A stretch of 64,000 nucleotides of DNA, from positions 15,225,001 through 15,289,000 of the forward strand of contig OY540817.1 of NCBI GenBank assembly GCA_961205875.1, in the 5' to 3' direction. Of the stretch, positions 1 to 14,035 are shown piece after piece (position 1 is the first letter of the stretch; each line of letters starts with the position of its first letter). Both the position numbers and the translations under genes were made by a program. The notes under the pieces were generated by a model, which did no database searches, had not been told where the DNA came from, and was given only the letters and a program-made list of their open reading frames with translations. The stretch is from Sialis fuliginosa. Taxonomy: Eukaryota; Arthropoda; Insecta; Megaloptera; Sialidae.

Positions 1-772
1 AATTTTTATCACGTAAACAAATTAATACTTTCAGATTACTTCATAATACTTTAAATAAATGGTATTTTCCATGTTTTTAAAAATTTTATCTGAGATGAGG
101 TCAGATTCTGATTATTCCATTCTGATATATCCATTAACCAACGTTCGTTTAAATCTAGGCTCAAACATCTGTTACTTCCAAATACTTTTTTTATAGCATT
201 ACAATAAAAGGATCTTGGGATTCCTGAATGCCCATAAAATAAAATAAAAATAATCGTCCAGTGAAATCGAAAAAGGTACATGGGCACCTATCCATTAACA
301 CAAGAGTTAAGATAACTTCTGTAAAAAATGCACCGATTTTTTTTAAATGATAGACTTAACGAGCACTCAATCAAGATCTATTGATTTTGTTGCCAATCGG
401 ATGAGCGGTTTAGAAAATATACTATACAGTTGGACTCCTATCTTTTGAACCCTTTAAATTCGAATTCCCCTCCATCGGAGAAGAAGATGTTTCCCTCACT
501 CCTTACACATGTGTAAACGATGAGAAAATAATTGTTAAAGTGTGTTCACAATTATATAAATGGAAATATACGTACAACGTTATTAAACAGACGAAAAAAA
601 ACAATATGTAATCAAATACTTACATTTGTATTCAAATAAAACTCAAATATAGTCACTATACCTTTTTCTGAAGACGCTATATATTACAAATGATGAACTG
701 TCAGAGAACTTTTCAATTTTCCCACCAGGGAGTTATGTTAGATCGCTTTGAGTCGCTCTGAGTAAAGTGTGC

Positions 773-792
773 GAGAGAGAGAGAGAGAGAGA
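773..792. repeat. (GA)10 microsatellite
   Basis: Ten uninterrupted GA dinucleotides preceded by GTGC and followed by AAGC. Confidence 0.9.
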
Positions 793-1290
793 AAGCTATT
801 CCCATTTCATTTCATTAGATCGGTATTGTGATAGAAGGGGTACCCTGTAAGTTCTAATTCCGAGAATTTTGGTCCCGTAGCGTAGAACTTATAAGAGTTC
901 TACTGTAGTTATGTATGTAAGACAATGTAAGTATAAAACATGTGAAAAATAGCATATAATAGTTTTCTGGAAAATTCCACTGAAATTTTTCATGTTATTT
1001 AAGAAAATCATGTATGGTTTTACACACATATATTTTCATTCAGTATAAATTGTAGTGGATTTGACATATGCCATGTCAGCTTATTCTATTCCGAAAACAA
1101 TAGCGTAAAAAAATATAATTAATTTATATAAACGAGCTCACAAGCTGCATAGACAAAACAAATAAAACTTTCTGTATATATGAGAAAACCACCACTGCAT
1201 GATACACATAAACTGTTAAGTATATACAAGAAAGAAATATACTTAAAGTACTTAGCTGTAATACGATTATTCGGAGTGCTACAATTGGGC

Positions 1291-1330
1291 CAGTGGCGAA
1301 GACATTATGAGGAGCAGGGGGAGGGGTTGG
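1291..1330 (+). mobile_element. Isolated hAT-like terminus
   Basis: The sequence starts CAGTGGCGAAG and continues into a GGAGCAGGGGGAGGGG tract. The first 11 bases equal the end of the element at 62926, and the following AGCAGGGG phrase is also shared. No partner end or target duplication was found, so this is probably a solo or decayed end. Confidence 0.25.
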
Positions 1331-2433
1331 AAAGCCGTGGAGCCAAACAAACTTAAATTCTTGTAGAATCGTGGGAATATTCACCTGTAGCGAAGAAATA
1401 AACAGCACGGAGGTTAAATAATGCACAATAAAAAAAGATTAAAAGAAATGCAGAATAAGTGTTTTTTCTTGTGGAAGAATTTGATGGGACTGATATGAGA
1501 TGATAACTTTTATACAAAGATATTATGATATATTTATATTCGAATAAAAGGGGATGTAATTTAATATTTCGGTGGGTAAGAAAATTTAATAAATAGGAGA
1601 TTTTTGTGTATACTTTATTTTATTTATACTAAACGGAAGTATAACGATGTTTATAATAGAATGAATATTATATTAAAAATAATTGGGACTATAAGATGAA
1701 CAAAATTATATTATCTATAAAAAAATAACACAATTTTATGGAGAGTTGATTGTAATTTTCAAAATTTTTATTTTACGATATATATAATTCAGTAAATTTT
1801 GAAAAGGTAATGTGAAATCAAGAAAACTTGGGAAAATATATTTTACATAAATAAAATAATTCTGTTTTTGACTGCTTTATAACCCAGGCATTTTTCTGTG
1901 GGCATTTAAAAAATCTCATATACTTAGATCACTAAAGGAACTAAAAAACAACATTTCCGAGAATTGTATAATTGTTCAAATAGTGATCAAAGAGCCCTAT
2001 TATTTATTTAAAAAAATACAATACTGCGAAGAGCCCACTGAAGAGGAGCGGATGGGGTTGACAGGGACAATTTTTTAAATCTAATATAAAATATAAATTC
2101 TACATGATAAAATTTCACTTGTAATTTAATTCACATATTTGTATTTAATAATAAAAAAAGTTATTACAATACATTTTATTTGGGTCAGATATGTAGTTAC
2201 AAAGCCTAAAGTTTCAAAATCGATTAAAACTGTACCTATTCTCAAAATATTATGAACGGAATAAAAAATAATTTATTTTTCAAAAATATTTACAACTAAA
2301 CTGAATAAAAATGATGGTTTATGATAAAAATATTAATAAATTTTTTTATTATGCTAACAAAACATTTCAGCAAAAATCACGTTTGATCTGATTTCATATT
2401 TCAAAAATTTATTCGTTTAAAATTCGGTACCAT

Positions 2434-2610
2434 ATGACGTGCACCTTTATCAAACGCTACAAATTATTTATGCACGTCTTCACCCTTTTGCTGGCAACGC
2501 ACCGTTACATCATCGTAACTGCCACACGAGGTCCCGAGGGAAGTGGACTTTTATCGCTCTATGTTAGCAGCTCCCGCTCTCAAATACGCTGCTTGTTTGG
2601 TAATGATAAT
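2434..2610. other. GC-richer block of unknown nature
   Basis: About 180 bases are clearly richer in G+C and CpG than the flanks. The plus strand is open for 75 codons from 2434 without any family resemblance I can name. It could be a decayed mobile element or an exon fragment. Confidence 0.15.
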
Positions 2611-2661
2611 AATATAAAAAACGATGGTTTTAAGAATCAATATTTGATATGGAATGTTTAA

Positions 2662-4806
2662 TTTGTAAATGAAGATGAGCTTTATTTAGTTTTGCGGCGT
2701 AGATCAGTGATTTCATCCTGTTTTCTGCAATTTCTATAAAACATTATAATTTTCTATTTAAAATGAATATTTAGTATTTTTTATTTTGGAAACAAAGACA
2801 AGACTTATTAATATCGTGGCATATAGTTGTGATTTTCACTCAGAAACATCCCTATTAATCTCATTTTGATATCTGTCTGTCCTTTTCAGTCAAAGCAAAA
2901 TATTTATAATATAACTATATGAGCTAGAACTTTGAAGTTTTTACTAAACATGTGTACACATTTTTTGAAAAAATAATTTTTCAATGTAGATCTCAATTAG
3001 TAGAATATGACCTCAAAAATGCATCTGTAAGTGGCTTCAAACAGTCCACGTAATACGTACTTCGGAACTCTTATGACCTTTTTTTTACCCAGAAATCTCT
3101 GGCATAGATTCTTATTTACATAAAATAATTTCACTTGATTTTGATAAATGTACTCATAATAGTTAACTATGAAAATATAGGAATTTAGTTACGTTATTGA
3201 CTATAAAAAAATTAAAATAAATACTATAGATATAAAAAAATTTAAAAGGAGTTTTTAAAACATATAATCAACGAGTAATTTTATCACGATTACTATTAAT
3301 AACACTTTTATAAATACAATTTTTCGTAGATAGCCGTTTTCGGGCTAGAATAGATATTAATAGAAGCTATTTTAGGTATGTTATACAATTTATATGATAA
3401 TGAAATTTGTTTTAAATTAACGGCAAAAACAATTAGTGTCGTATTTGTATATTGGAGGGTGATTTTTTTAAACCGATTACCGGTAAACTGTTTAGTGATA
3501 AAAGGATTTCGCCAAATGTATTAAAATGTATTCAACATTCAGAACTATTAAATTTAAAATGTCCACAATACAAAATAATGAAACTTTTGAAGATCCTCAA
3601 TCATTAAAACATCATAGCTAATCCTTCATTTATTTTAAAATTTGAAGTTATATTCGAAAGTCTAATTTTGAAAAAAATTAAGTTAATTATATTTTCACAT
3701 TAAGGAATGGCGTGAAATTTGAGGCGGGTATCTTGAAAAATTTCCGCCATTTTGAGAAAAACGCGTTTAAAGTTGGCATATGAGATGCACTTTGCTTTAT
3801 CTTGCTCGTAGCTGGTCGATCTTTTTTTCTAAGAAAAGCTGTAGCGACCGGAATAATTTGAATGTCGCGATTAATATTTAATAGCATGTTTATGAAAGTT
3901 TAAATAATGCACAAAAAAATTGTACAGTTAAATGGTCCCTTAATAAGCTTAGACACTACATATAATAAAGGTTCAGTTATTGAAGTTTGATGCATTGAAG
4001 ATCACCATTTTCATTCATTTATATTATAACAAAACTTTGAAATTCTGAGAGCAATCTGTTCATTAAAAAATGTAAGTAAACTTCTGTAAATATACTCGAA
4101 CGATAAAAAAGTTTATTTTCTTTTGATGTTCTCAAACGATACACTTTTTTAAAAAGAAAGTAAATTTTCTTATGCTGGATATATCTCTCATGAAATACGT
4201 TGTCATTAATAAACAATATTGTAATTGTTTTGAAACATGACTTCCCCATTAACGGCAACAATACAAGGATATTAAATTATGTCGGAAGTACTAAGTTTCT
4301 GTACTGATGCGTGTTTGTTAGAATACATGAATAACATATGTATTACATAAGTTAATACTTCGTTTACATCGAACTGTGTATGTGCAATTAATTGAGAGTT
4401 ATATCCTTCACCCCTTAGGCTTTAAAGTCTATTTAGTGTGTCTCAATTTAAAGATGTGTTGTGAACAATATATAGTATGAATTTTAAAATTTCAAAATAT
4501 TTATCTTTATCTATGTATATCTTAATTTTAATTAGTTAAAAATTCATATTAATACTAAATACAAACTTTTATAAGTTAAACGTCGATATATTACAACAAA
4601 AAATTGGGTCAACGTTTCGTCGAATATTAATTACAATAGATAATTATGAAGGTCTTATATTTTCTGCATGAGCAGAAGCTTTTAAACGGAATATTTTAAT
4701 CTATTCTATTTATTGTATTTTATTTAGAAAGAAGACATCTTTCAGTAAATAAATTACTGTTTATAAGTCAAAATGAATACCTATATATGTATTATAACTG
4801 TTTCAC
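2662..4806. other. AT-rich stretch, nothing coding recognised
   Basis: Apart from the dispersed repeat fragment at 2873-2986 I see only low-complexity AT-rich DNA with scattered short frames (66 and 80 codons on the minus strand) that lack any recognisable composition or motif. Confidence 0.5.
2873..2986 (+). repeat. Dispersed repeat fragment, related to 13915-14030
   Basis: Both places share CCTTTTCAGT, then CAAAATATTT, a GAGCTAGAA or AAGCTAGAA phrase and a run reading TTTGAAAAAATAATTTTTCA in the same order and spacing. They are diverged copies of one dispersed element, probably a retroelement tail. Confidence 0.6.
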
Positions 4807-4814
4807 CAATCAGC

Positions 4815-5918
4815 TAGTGGCGAAGCGTCCATGGAAGCAGGGAAAGCAGTGCTTCCCTTTCTTTATGGGTAAATTAATACAAATCTGTGTTTTCAGTTAA
4901 TAAATAATTTAAAAATATTATTAGAATATTCATTTTTATGCGCAACCCAAACATTTTAACCAAAAGTCAAAAATAACATTTAATATTAATTTACACGTTC
5001 AATTATAAAACTTTAATACCTCTACGTATTATTATATTGTATGTATATTGTATTGTATTTTAGTCGATATTTGTATGTTGAAAGTGCACTGTAGGAAATT
5101 TCACTAAAAAATTTAGAATTTTTGATTTCGTTGAAAGTATGTTTATTGTATAGAAAATGGCGTGAAAAGTTGTTTGTTTCAAACCGCAGGTCTGTATCTC
5201 AAACCGTTCTCGAGATATAGCCTCTCAAAGTTTTAATTTTTTTCAAAATTTTGAAGAAAAATGGCCGTAACTTTTGAACGGATGGTCGGAATTGATTTTA
5301 GTTGACGGATTTGGAATCAGCGTGTGAAAATCTATATAATGACATGTATAATACATTAAAACTCGAAAAAAAAATTTCGCGAAAAATCGAAAAAATTCAA
5401 AGGGGTATACCTTAAAAAAATGTCGATTTTTGACCAAAATTTTTTTGTCGGATTTTAAAGTATTATACATGTCATTATATAGATTTTGACACGCTGATTT
5501 CAAATCCGTCAATTAAAATCAATTCCGACCATTCGTTCAAAAGTTAGGGCCATTTTTCTTCAAAATTTTGAATAAACTGAAAATTTGAGAGGCTATATCT
5601 CGAGGACGGTTTGAGATACAGATCTGCGGTTTGAAAATTTCAACTTTTCACGTCATTTTCTATACAATAAACATACTTTTAACGAAATAAAAAATTCTAA
5701 ATTTTTTAGTGAAATTTCCTACAGTGAACTTCAACTCTTCATACAAATATCGACTAAATTATAAGAAAATAAGACGTAGAATCATTTAGTTACTATATCA
5801 ATTATTTAAAAAAGTAAAAGCTTGAACTAAAGCTGTTAATAACTAATTTTTTTTTTTAATAGGAGCGGGAGGATTGACAAAATATGCTTCCCTTTTAAAA
5901 ATTTACGCCTCGCCACTG
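4815..5918. mobile_element. hAT-like fold-back element, complete, 8-bp TSD
   Basis: The ends are TAGTGGCGAAGCGT on the left and, read inward on the other strand, CAGTGGCGAGGCGT on the right. They are flanked by a perfect 8-bp duplication CAATCAGC (4807-4814 and 5919-5926), which is the hAT signature. Beyond the short terminal repeats the two halves are imperfect inverted copies of each other over several hundred bases, centred near 5370, so the 1104-bp element would fold into a long hairpin. It has no transposase and is non-autonomous. Relatives lie at 21482-22025 and 62926-64000. The 89-codon frame at 5243-5512 is inside an arm and is not a gene. Confidence 0.9.
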
Positions 5919-5926
5919 CAATCAGC

Positions 5927-7600
5927 AAATGTGTCTTCTATTTATGTAATAAAAACATCAATTTTCTAGACAGTTAGTGTAACGTAATTAGTCGTTTTTG
6001 GCTTCTGAACATCTTATTTATCGGTAAGCTATAAAAAAAACTCATTTTCAGCTAAACTCGCACAGAAAAAATAAAATATATATCATAGAAAGTCATTATG
6101 AAATCCAATTAAACTACTTTATAAAAGTTAAATGAATTTTACCTATTATATTCAATCTAATGTTGGCGACCGGTTTTCAATTCGACTATCTCCGAGTATT
6201 ATATCTATCATACTGCACTTATGTTCGACATTTGGAACCGGTTCAACTGTGGACCGCAGCATCCATGCCAACTTTGTACCTCAACACAATGCTCTGCTTT
6301 TATATCTCGTTTTGCAACCAGTCTAGTATTTCGTAGACGATCTTGAGGTTTCAGATGTTTTATTGCGTTTTAACCGTTTGAACTTGGAACGACATTTTCA
6401 AATGTTGAGCTAGAAATGCATTAGTTTTTTTTTTTTAAATAAAACACGGTAGATGAAAAAATGTATTCTAATCAGGTATACGATGCATCGTTTTGGTTTT
6501 TTGATTTAAAATTTTCAGAGCTGTTAAAATTTTTCTTGTTGCAGATTTGTTCAATAAACTAGAAAATAGATATTACAAAGTTTTTCTGAATGCTTAGATG
6601 TTCATAATAACTTACTTAACCAATACAAATACAGTTTTCAACAATGAATATATTACTATAATTGAGCAGTGAAAAGTATGTCGGAAAGTGAACGAACGAC
6701 TTTTAGCATAAAACTCGATATATTGGCTATAATATGAGGCACATCAAAAATCATGTATGAATAAGGTGACCAGATTTTAAAATCGCAAAAGTGGGACGCT
6801 TAAAAAATAAAAAATAAAATTAAGTGTATGGAGTAAATAATTTTAATTCGAAAAATAAATAAATATTAAATCAGCGGTCTAAAACCGTAAATCGCGAGCA
6901 GATGTTCTGATTTAATTAATAAATATCCAAATTATACAATTCATTTTATATATAATATTTCATGAAAAAGTAGGTACGTACCTATAATATGTAATTTTGA
7001 ATTTTTAAAATACATTTTTCACGAGGATAAAAACCACCTTTCTCGTAAGTATTATATGCGTACAACAATTTCTCTTTGACATACTACACTACTTATTGAA
7101 GTTGTGATAAAAGATTTTAAGATTCACTTAATAAAACATCGTTGAATAGCATTCTGAAAGTAGCAACGAAACCCTTTTATGAAAATCAATAAGTATCAGA
7201 AATCAAACAAGTCAAATAGAGGGACAAAAGAGTTGCCTTTTTAAAAGGACTTGACTGCATTCTGAAGGATGAGGGGGGATCATATCGATTCTTCCAATAG
7301 AAAATAATAATAAATTATATTCAAAGTTTGCTTTTGTTCAATATAATGCTATTCAGATCTTGTTGTAGAATTTATTTATTAGTTTTGTTCAAGACTTTTT
7401 TTATGTTTTGAGTATGCAGAATGCAGATATTTATAGAAATCTGCTGTTATTGAACTCTCGATGAGAAGTTCTTTTGAAATTGACACATGTATCGAGTGAC
7501 ATTGACATAATTTTCAATAAATAATGGATGTGTGAGGCAATGTTTAGTTAAATGTGCCAAATATTGATAAATTGATGAAAATATAGTTGAGTCAATCAGT
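5927..7600. other. AT-rich stretch with decayed repeat debris
   Basis: A GC-richer block at 6132-6350 is open on the plus strand for 64 codons and on the minus strand for about 53 codons, without recognisable homology. Short phrases near 6765 (AAGGTGACCAGATTT) and 6873 (CAGCGGTCTAAAACC) resemble hAT-type ends, but no partner was found. Confidence 0.4.
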
Positions 7601-10600
7601 TGCCCATGTAACTAAGGATCCCAATTTTTCTTCTTCAAAATATCTTAAGAACGACGCATATTACATAAAAATTATACATATATAAAAATTTTTGTAGGAG
7701 ATTAATTTTATATAAAAAAAGTAATTATAATTATTATTCAATGTGTGCAATTATATGGATATAAATAAAATTAACTGTTGTTTTTCTTTTTCAGGTAAAC
7801 ATTTTACAAAAATTTATTCAAACGGAGAGTGAGAATCTAATGAAATATGTAAGTTTATCAAAGTTTCAATAATATAAGTACTATTAAGGAAAATACATTT
7901 ATTTACTTAACTTTAACGAGAAGTATATGATAAACCGTTCAGGAACTGTTACAATTCAGCTTACAACCAGAAGCCAAAAATCATTTTAAGGTCATAAAAC
8001 TTGCAAATCATATTAAACTTCTATTATATATTCTAGAGCTATGGTCATCCCTAACCTGTGCATAAACAGAGTAGCCTATGTAAGTTATATTTACGTGTTG
8101 TGATTTTAAAGAGATACAACACAAATCTGTAACGGCCCCGTAGGGAGGGGCGAGTCGAGTGCTTGAATATTTTCCCGAAATATGTCATATTAGAATATAA
8201 CAACTTTTAGCAATAATTATACTCAAGTTAGTTACTTATAATCGTCATAGATAAAAGTTACTTGTTTATTTAAGACATTATTTCTCCCCAGAGGTCTATA
8301 AAGATTTTGTGTAAGTGGTAAATAATTTCTACGCGTAATAAACTAATTTATTACCACTGTATATCATGTTTATTTTTGTTTAATATGTGTTATTGTTGTG
8401 AAAAGATTTTTTAATTAAAAATATGTTATAATATTTTTAATCTGGATGTACATAAGCAGTAACTTATTGGTAATATCTATGGCATACATTTCTGAAAATT
8501 TTAGTAGTGGAAATAATCCAGTCAAACAGATATAATATATTTGGAAAAATCGAATAATTTTATGCTGATTGTGCCAGTTTTAACAAATGTTAAAATGTGT
8601 GTTTATTATATTAATTTGTAGTCATAAATACAAGTGTAATTGGAAGATTAGTTTTGCTATGAGCTAAACTTATTAAAAATATTATATCAATTTTTAAATA
8701 ACCATGCAGGTGGTTCTTTTGGTTAATTATATTGATCAACTGATTTTTATCTATGGTTATAAAATTTCAGTTGCCAGATAAACATAAAATAATTAATGAT
8801 GATGAGATGCATTTCTTGTCGGCTGGATTACTCCTTCCCCAACAGCTCAGTGGTGTAAAATAATTGTAACCAGTTCTAAATTTTACAAAAACACTGCATT
8901 CCACTTACATAATTTATATTATGTAAAGCATGTATTTAAGTAAATTTATGCAACAACAAAAAATCCTCAATATTCACATCAATGTCAATTTTGCTACATT
9001 TAGTAAACGATAGAAGAGACGCAAAAAAATCTACATGCAATCATCTTTGCTGACACAACCTGAACATTATGATGGAGAGTGCACACACATGTATACATAC
9101 ACACACATCCATCTACCCATCCGCCTCACGTAGAGTCCGTCAGGAGACCCTTTGTGGGAACAAAAAGCCTGATGATCACGTGACTGAATATGCATCGCTT
9201 GTGACACAGAAATGTGTCGAGCTGCAATCCAGGGTTGTGTTGAGCTATTTTTTTTTTAATATTGCGGATATTTTATATCAGTTTTCTGGAGCAGCAAAAA
9301 TTGATATGTTGTTAGAGATATGACACATGAGTTACGGATTATTTTATTGGTTTCGGTTTCGAATTCTTATAGGAATATGATTTCAGTTCTTTTAACTTGT
9401 ATCAATTGTAAATGTAACATAAAAGTATTTATTCTTCCAAAATAATTAAATCTATTTGTATCTAAACATTATTTACATTATATGATCTATATTTGAAAAA
9501 CTGATTTTACAACAGTTGATTGAAATTTAATGAACTTAGGAACATATAAACAACATTTTTACAGATACACATATATAATATAAATTAAGACGTCTAGATG
9601 GAAAACATGCTACCCCAATTATTTTAAGATTTTTAGGTTTTTGTGCCCCTGGATCCCACTCGTCTCAGGCTACAAGTATAAAAATAAATTGGGCTACAAA
9701 ACCCAGAAAAAAAACATTTTAAAATTAAGTTTGAGACAAGGCATAAAGATATCTTGCCTAAAAGTTGTTACAGTTTTTATAATTTTGCTAGAAATCTGTT
9801 CAAAGACAGTTAGCAGGTTTTGCATTTCAGTCATAAATATTGTTAAATTCCAGTTTAAACTTACCAAAATACCTTCACACTGTTGGTCCTGTCAAATGGA
9901 ATAATTGTCCCGTTACAGCTAAATTAGTTTAGAGTATAATAGCAATCAGTATCTACCGTTTTGCTTCATGAAGCCAAGTTGTAAGAACATGCACGTATAT
10001 ATAAACAATCGGTTTTGCATTTATGAGTAATTACTATGACATTCACGAATTCACGAACCGATATTTGCTCGGGTTGAAGTTATCTGGGGCATAAACTGGG
10101 GAATGTGGAATTAGATTCAGACAACATATTGCAGCATTGCACATGATTACTTAAATGCAAAATTTTGATAATAATATATTATAAGGTCATTTGTTTAATC
10201 TACAGTTGAAATTTCCATAGATTATATTATACAAATCGTTCAAAATCATACACGTAATAGTAACCCTGCTTGAAGAGCAGGCATTAAGTTTTTCATTTTT
10301 ATATATTCAAATATGTAACTTTTGTTTTGGTATAATATACTAATTGACCAATTAAAACAAGCTTCATTTTTTTAAATTTTGCTGATGGAAAGGTGTTGGG
10401 AGAATAGTATTTACAAGGTACAATTTTGTTTTGAATATTGTAATTACAAAGAATGACGTATAAACCTCAAAGACCCTGTAATATAAAAAAGTTTCTAGTT
10501 TCGGCTTCAAGACAATCTTTTAAGGCAGACCTGTATTTAGGAAAATTTATAATCGATATTTTCTAATAAAAATTTGTATTTACAATTGAAAAGAAAAATC

Positions 10601-10790
10601 AAAGGTAGTTATTTTAAATGTAATACAACCAAAAATGTTTGTCTGGTACGTATTAAAAAAATGTATATTTTTTATAAAAAAAAATGTAATATCGATGTAA
10701 TTAAACCAAAAATTTTAATTGATAGTTAGATCAGGCGCGTTTAAAAAAATATTTTCTGTAAATGATTTAATTAAAAAGAAACCCGTGCAA
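7601..10790. other. AT-rich stretch, retroelement debris
   Basis: At 7630-7740 lies a repeat shared with 59240-59340 (CAAAATATCTTAAGAACGAC versus CAAGATATCTCAAAAACGAC, followed by matching sequence). Near 8067 the phrase AGAGTAGCCTATGT resembles RTE-type 3' regions. A slightly GC-richer block at 9065-9250 contains the E-box-like GATCACGTGAC and an 84-codon frame that I cannot assign. Confidence 0.4.
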
Positions 10791-10815
10791 AGTCGCGAGA
10801 ACCAGCTAGTATTAA
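10785..10815 (+). repeat. Possible RTE-like 3' terminus
   Basis: The phrase CGTGCAAAGTCGCGAGAACC followed by AGCTAGTA resembles the end of many insect RTE-type non-LTR elements. No coding part is attached. Confidence 0.25.
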
Positions 10816-11321
10816 GTAAATGTATATAAGTTTAAACCTGATCGCCTGAACAAACTATTGGGGCCGTTTATGTAGCATTTGCAAACGGTTTCAATTGTGT
10901 CTTTAGTAATCGTTGGCCTTTATTGTAATGGCTAAGTGTTGAACATAACAAATACACGAGGTTGGTTAGGTTAGGTGTTATGTGAATGTATATACTAAAG
11001 ATAAGCAATCAAATAACTTTGTTAGGATTTAGAAGGGTAAAAATATTGCTATGCTTGTGTATAATGAAAATTTATGCGAATTGTTTTAGATTAATTTTGT
11101 ATTATTGGAAATACATAACTTGTTCTTGAATTAATAGAAAATATTTTTGATTAATTATAATCATATAATTTATTTATTTTTACTGAAAATCTGTTAAATT
11201 TAAACATTCATGATACTATGATTTTTAAATAGAAAATGTTTCCCCTATTTGTTGGATAAAATTCAAATTAAAAAATTAATAATATTTTACCGTATATAAC
11301 TTATTTAAAGTTATTTATTAA

Positions 11322-11812
11322 TCTATACGACCAAATTGGATGCTGTAAAGGGTAAATTATATCTACATTAAGTTCTTATGACAATGAAATCATTTATTAA
11401 AGGATTAATGTTTTGCAGGCCATATAAGTCCACGTAAACAGAACCCAAATATTATTAATTTTCTTTGTAACATAACAGCAGTCATTGTGGTTAGATATAT
11501 GGTATCGCGGACTTTATTTTAGATCTTTTGATTCTACATAATTCTTTACTACATTATTTTGTTCAATATTTAATGGTTTAGCGTAATACAAAAGAGCGCA
11601 CTGGTGGCAAACTTTTTTCCGACTTGATTTACTCTTATCGTCACTGCTTATTCCTTATGTTACCTAACGTTACAAAGTATATCTTATAACCTGACCGAGA
11701 ACATATCTATGAATTAAAAAAAACACGTTAATCGGATAAGTAGTTCTCGAGATAAAAGCGCACTAACGGACATACAGAAAGACGTTGAGCTTTATATATA
11801 TTTTTATATATT
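11322..11812 (+). mobile_element. RTE-like retroelement fossil, copy A (middle and 3' end)
   Basis: It begins at CTATACGACCAAATTGGATG, passes through GTTTTGCAGG, AAGTCCACGTAAAC and TTACCTAACGTTAC, and ends with AATCGGATAAGTAGTTCTCG, GCGCACTAACGGACA and an AT-rich tail. Other copies with different deletions lie at 15011, 23342 and 35004. The 'cggataagtagttctcgagata' kind of ending is typical of non-LTR retrotransposon 3' regions; assignment to RTE is by resemblance only. No reverse transcriptase frame remains. Confidence 0.6.
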
Positions 11813-13700
11813 TTTTAATTTTATTATATAAGGAAGTGAAGTTATTTCGAAATGTGAATTCCACTGAATTATGCTTTGAAAAACAAGATTTCATTCACCT
11901 TACCTTACCTTATCTTAATATTCCTACTAAAATAAAAATAAAATCCTTATTCTCAAATAGAATATTTTCCATTTTTAAAAAGGTAATGTTTCATATCGCA
12001 GTAAATAATTCAGTATGAATAAGATGCAGACATAGATATTGAAGGAGCCTGCAAAGCAGAATCGAACTTCAAAAGGAATATTGAGGAGGTTCAAGTGTAC
12101 ATTCCCATAGAGATGGTAACACACAGAGATAAAAAATTCACTATAATTTTGATATCTAGTACATAGGTATCTACATTTGTACAATTTACATAGATGAAAA
12201 TAAATAGTATAAAATAATAATTTGAAATATAATTATTGATTGTGTATTTTGTTTATTTTTACGTTCATCTGAAGGAGAATTGAAAATTGAAAAATGTTTT
12301 AAGTCTCTTTAAATTAATTTTCACTATTTTTAACATGATGATGCACCGTAATAGATGTTTAAAACCATGAAGCCGCATTTTCGAAATTTGAATGCTATTT
12401 AGAACATACATATATAGTTTATATATTTTTTTTCAATCAATATACTATCTTAGTATTCACAAAATATAAATATCTGGATGGTTGTATTTATACAATTTTC
12501 AATAAGTTTTGCTTTTTATAATGATTTTTTATTTTATATTATATAGAGTTGATTTTCGTAAAAAAGTAGAAAAAAATGTGAACTGTTTTTTCTCAATTTT
12601 TTTGTAATTTTATGTTATTTATTCACTCTGTAAAATTTTTATTATAAATTTTTTTAATGCAAAAAATATAAATCAAGTGTGTATGCCTCATATATCTATC
12701 CTTATTTTCAATAAAAATATATTTACTAGATATATACAGATAAGAGCTTCCTCGAAGATTCGATGTTATACTGTGTTTAGCTCATATAAAAAAATAATAT
12801 AGGAGGTAAATAAATAAAATAAAAAATACAAAGCAGAATACTTGTTATTTGTATACTAAAGAATAATATTTTGATGAAAACAAAAACAAAGATGAAATTT
12901 TACTGAATAAGGGCATTTCATATTTTATGAGATAGAATTACACAGTGAGTTATTATCAATTGCACAAAACCTACACACACCCTCGCACATACAAATATAT
13001 GTATACTCACATACAAACATATGAGCAATTTTGGAAGAATTCCAAACGGCAGGAAAGCTTATCATAAAATATCGTACAAATTGAAAGAAATTTAGGGAAC
13101 AAGGTGTTGGGTGAGCGGCTAAAAAGCGTATACGGGATACAGCCTCAGGGCCGTATGTTTAAATTCCAAATAATACATGACAGAATTATATTTGATAATA
13201 AAAACTTGTGGCCCGTAAGAAATGTTTCTATTTTTTCTTGGAACAAATTGCGCGAATCTTCTCTTAAATTCACTGATATGCACGTTTTTCTTACATAAAT
13301 CCAAATGAGAGACATCTCCAAGTTAAATTTTATCTCTACTTATGTATGGATATTATAGATTGTAGATAATATGTAGATAAAAATATAACTTATCTTTTTT
13401 AATAGATTTAATATTTGCTGACTGGCATTTACTAATATTTATTTAAATATTTATAAATTTACCAATTTGTCTAAACTTTAGATGATAGATACAAAATATC
13501 TTGAATGTTTTTACTATATAAAAAAAAATGACATGAATATTCTAAATTTCCAAATTGACAGACAGTAAACATAAAAACTTTTGTAACAATCACCTCATTT
13601 GAGGTAATAGAAAACCTGGACTAGTCAGTTAATTACTTTCCCATGATCGGCCCATCAGCAATCTTTACCAACTATCTTTTGTTACGGTGAACTAAATTAC
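11813..13700. other. AT-rich stretch, nothing recognised
   Basis: Only short frames of up to 77 codons with AT-driven composition are present, several overlapping on opposite strands. No repeat ends were identified. Confidence 0.5.
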
Positions 13701-13704
13701 AATT

Positions 13705-13785
13705 ACACACACACACACATAAACACACACACGCAAACGCACACACACACACCCACACACACCCACATACCCACACACGCACACA
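13705..13785. repeat. (CA)n microsatellite, interrupted
   Basis: About 80 bases of CA repeats interrupted by AT, CG and CC steps. Confidence 0.9.
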
Positions 13786-13889
13786 ACCCTGATCGACATT
13801 ATACTATGTTAATTGATAATACGTGCATAATATTTTCACAGATATTTGTATTCATACATAGGGTAAAAGTGGGATAATTACCTCTTTTT

Positions 13890-14035
13890 AGGGTTCCGAA
13901 AAAACCTAATTATGTCGTCCGTCCATCCTTTTCAGTTAAATCAAAATATTTCGTAAACTATATAAGCTAGAAACTTGAAATTTTTACTGAATATGTAAAA
14001 TGATTTTTGAAAAAATAATTTTTCAGAGGGAGCGC
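13890..14035 (+). repeat. 'agggttccg' dispersed repeat fragment
   Basis: It starts at TAGGGTTCCGAAAAAACC and GTCGTCCGTCCATCC, then follows the same order of phrases as 2873-2986. Such GTTCCG plus CTGTCCGTC modules are common dispersed repeats in animal genomes; another module is at 43352. Confidence 0.55.

Larger units (their letters stand above)
1..2430. other. AT-rich non-coding stretch, no gene recognised
   Basis: Stops are frequent in all frames. The only marked structures are a GA microsatellite near 780 and a hAT-like terminus near 1291. The 100-codon frame on the minus strand between 1124 and 1426 runs through that terminus and is not taken as a gene. Confidence 0.5.

Noticed and set aside
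1124..1426. 100-codon minus-strand frame as a membrane protein
   Set aside because: The proline-rich middle is the translation of a hAT-like terminus; the hydrophobic parts are T-rich sequence.
10960..10976. GGTTGGTTAGGTTAGG as telomeric repeat
   Set aside because: Only two TTAGG units are present, which is no more than chance; no array.
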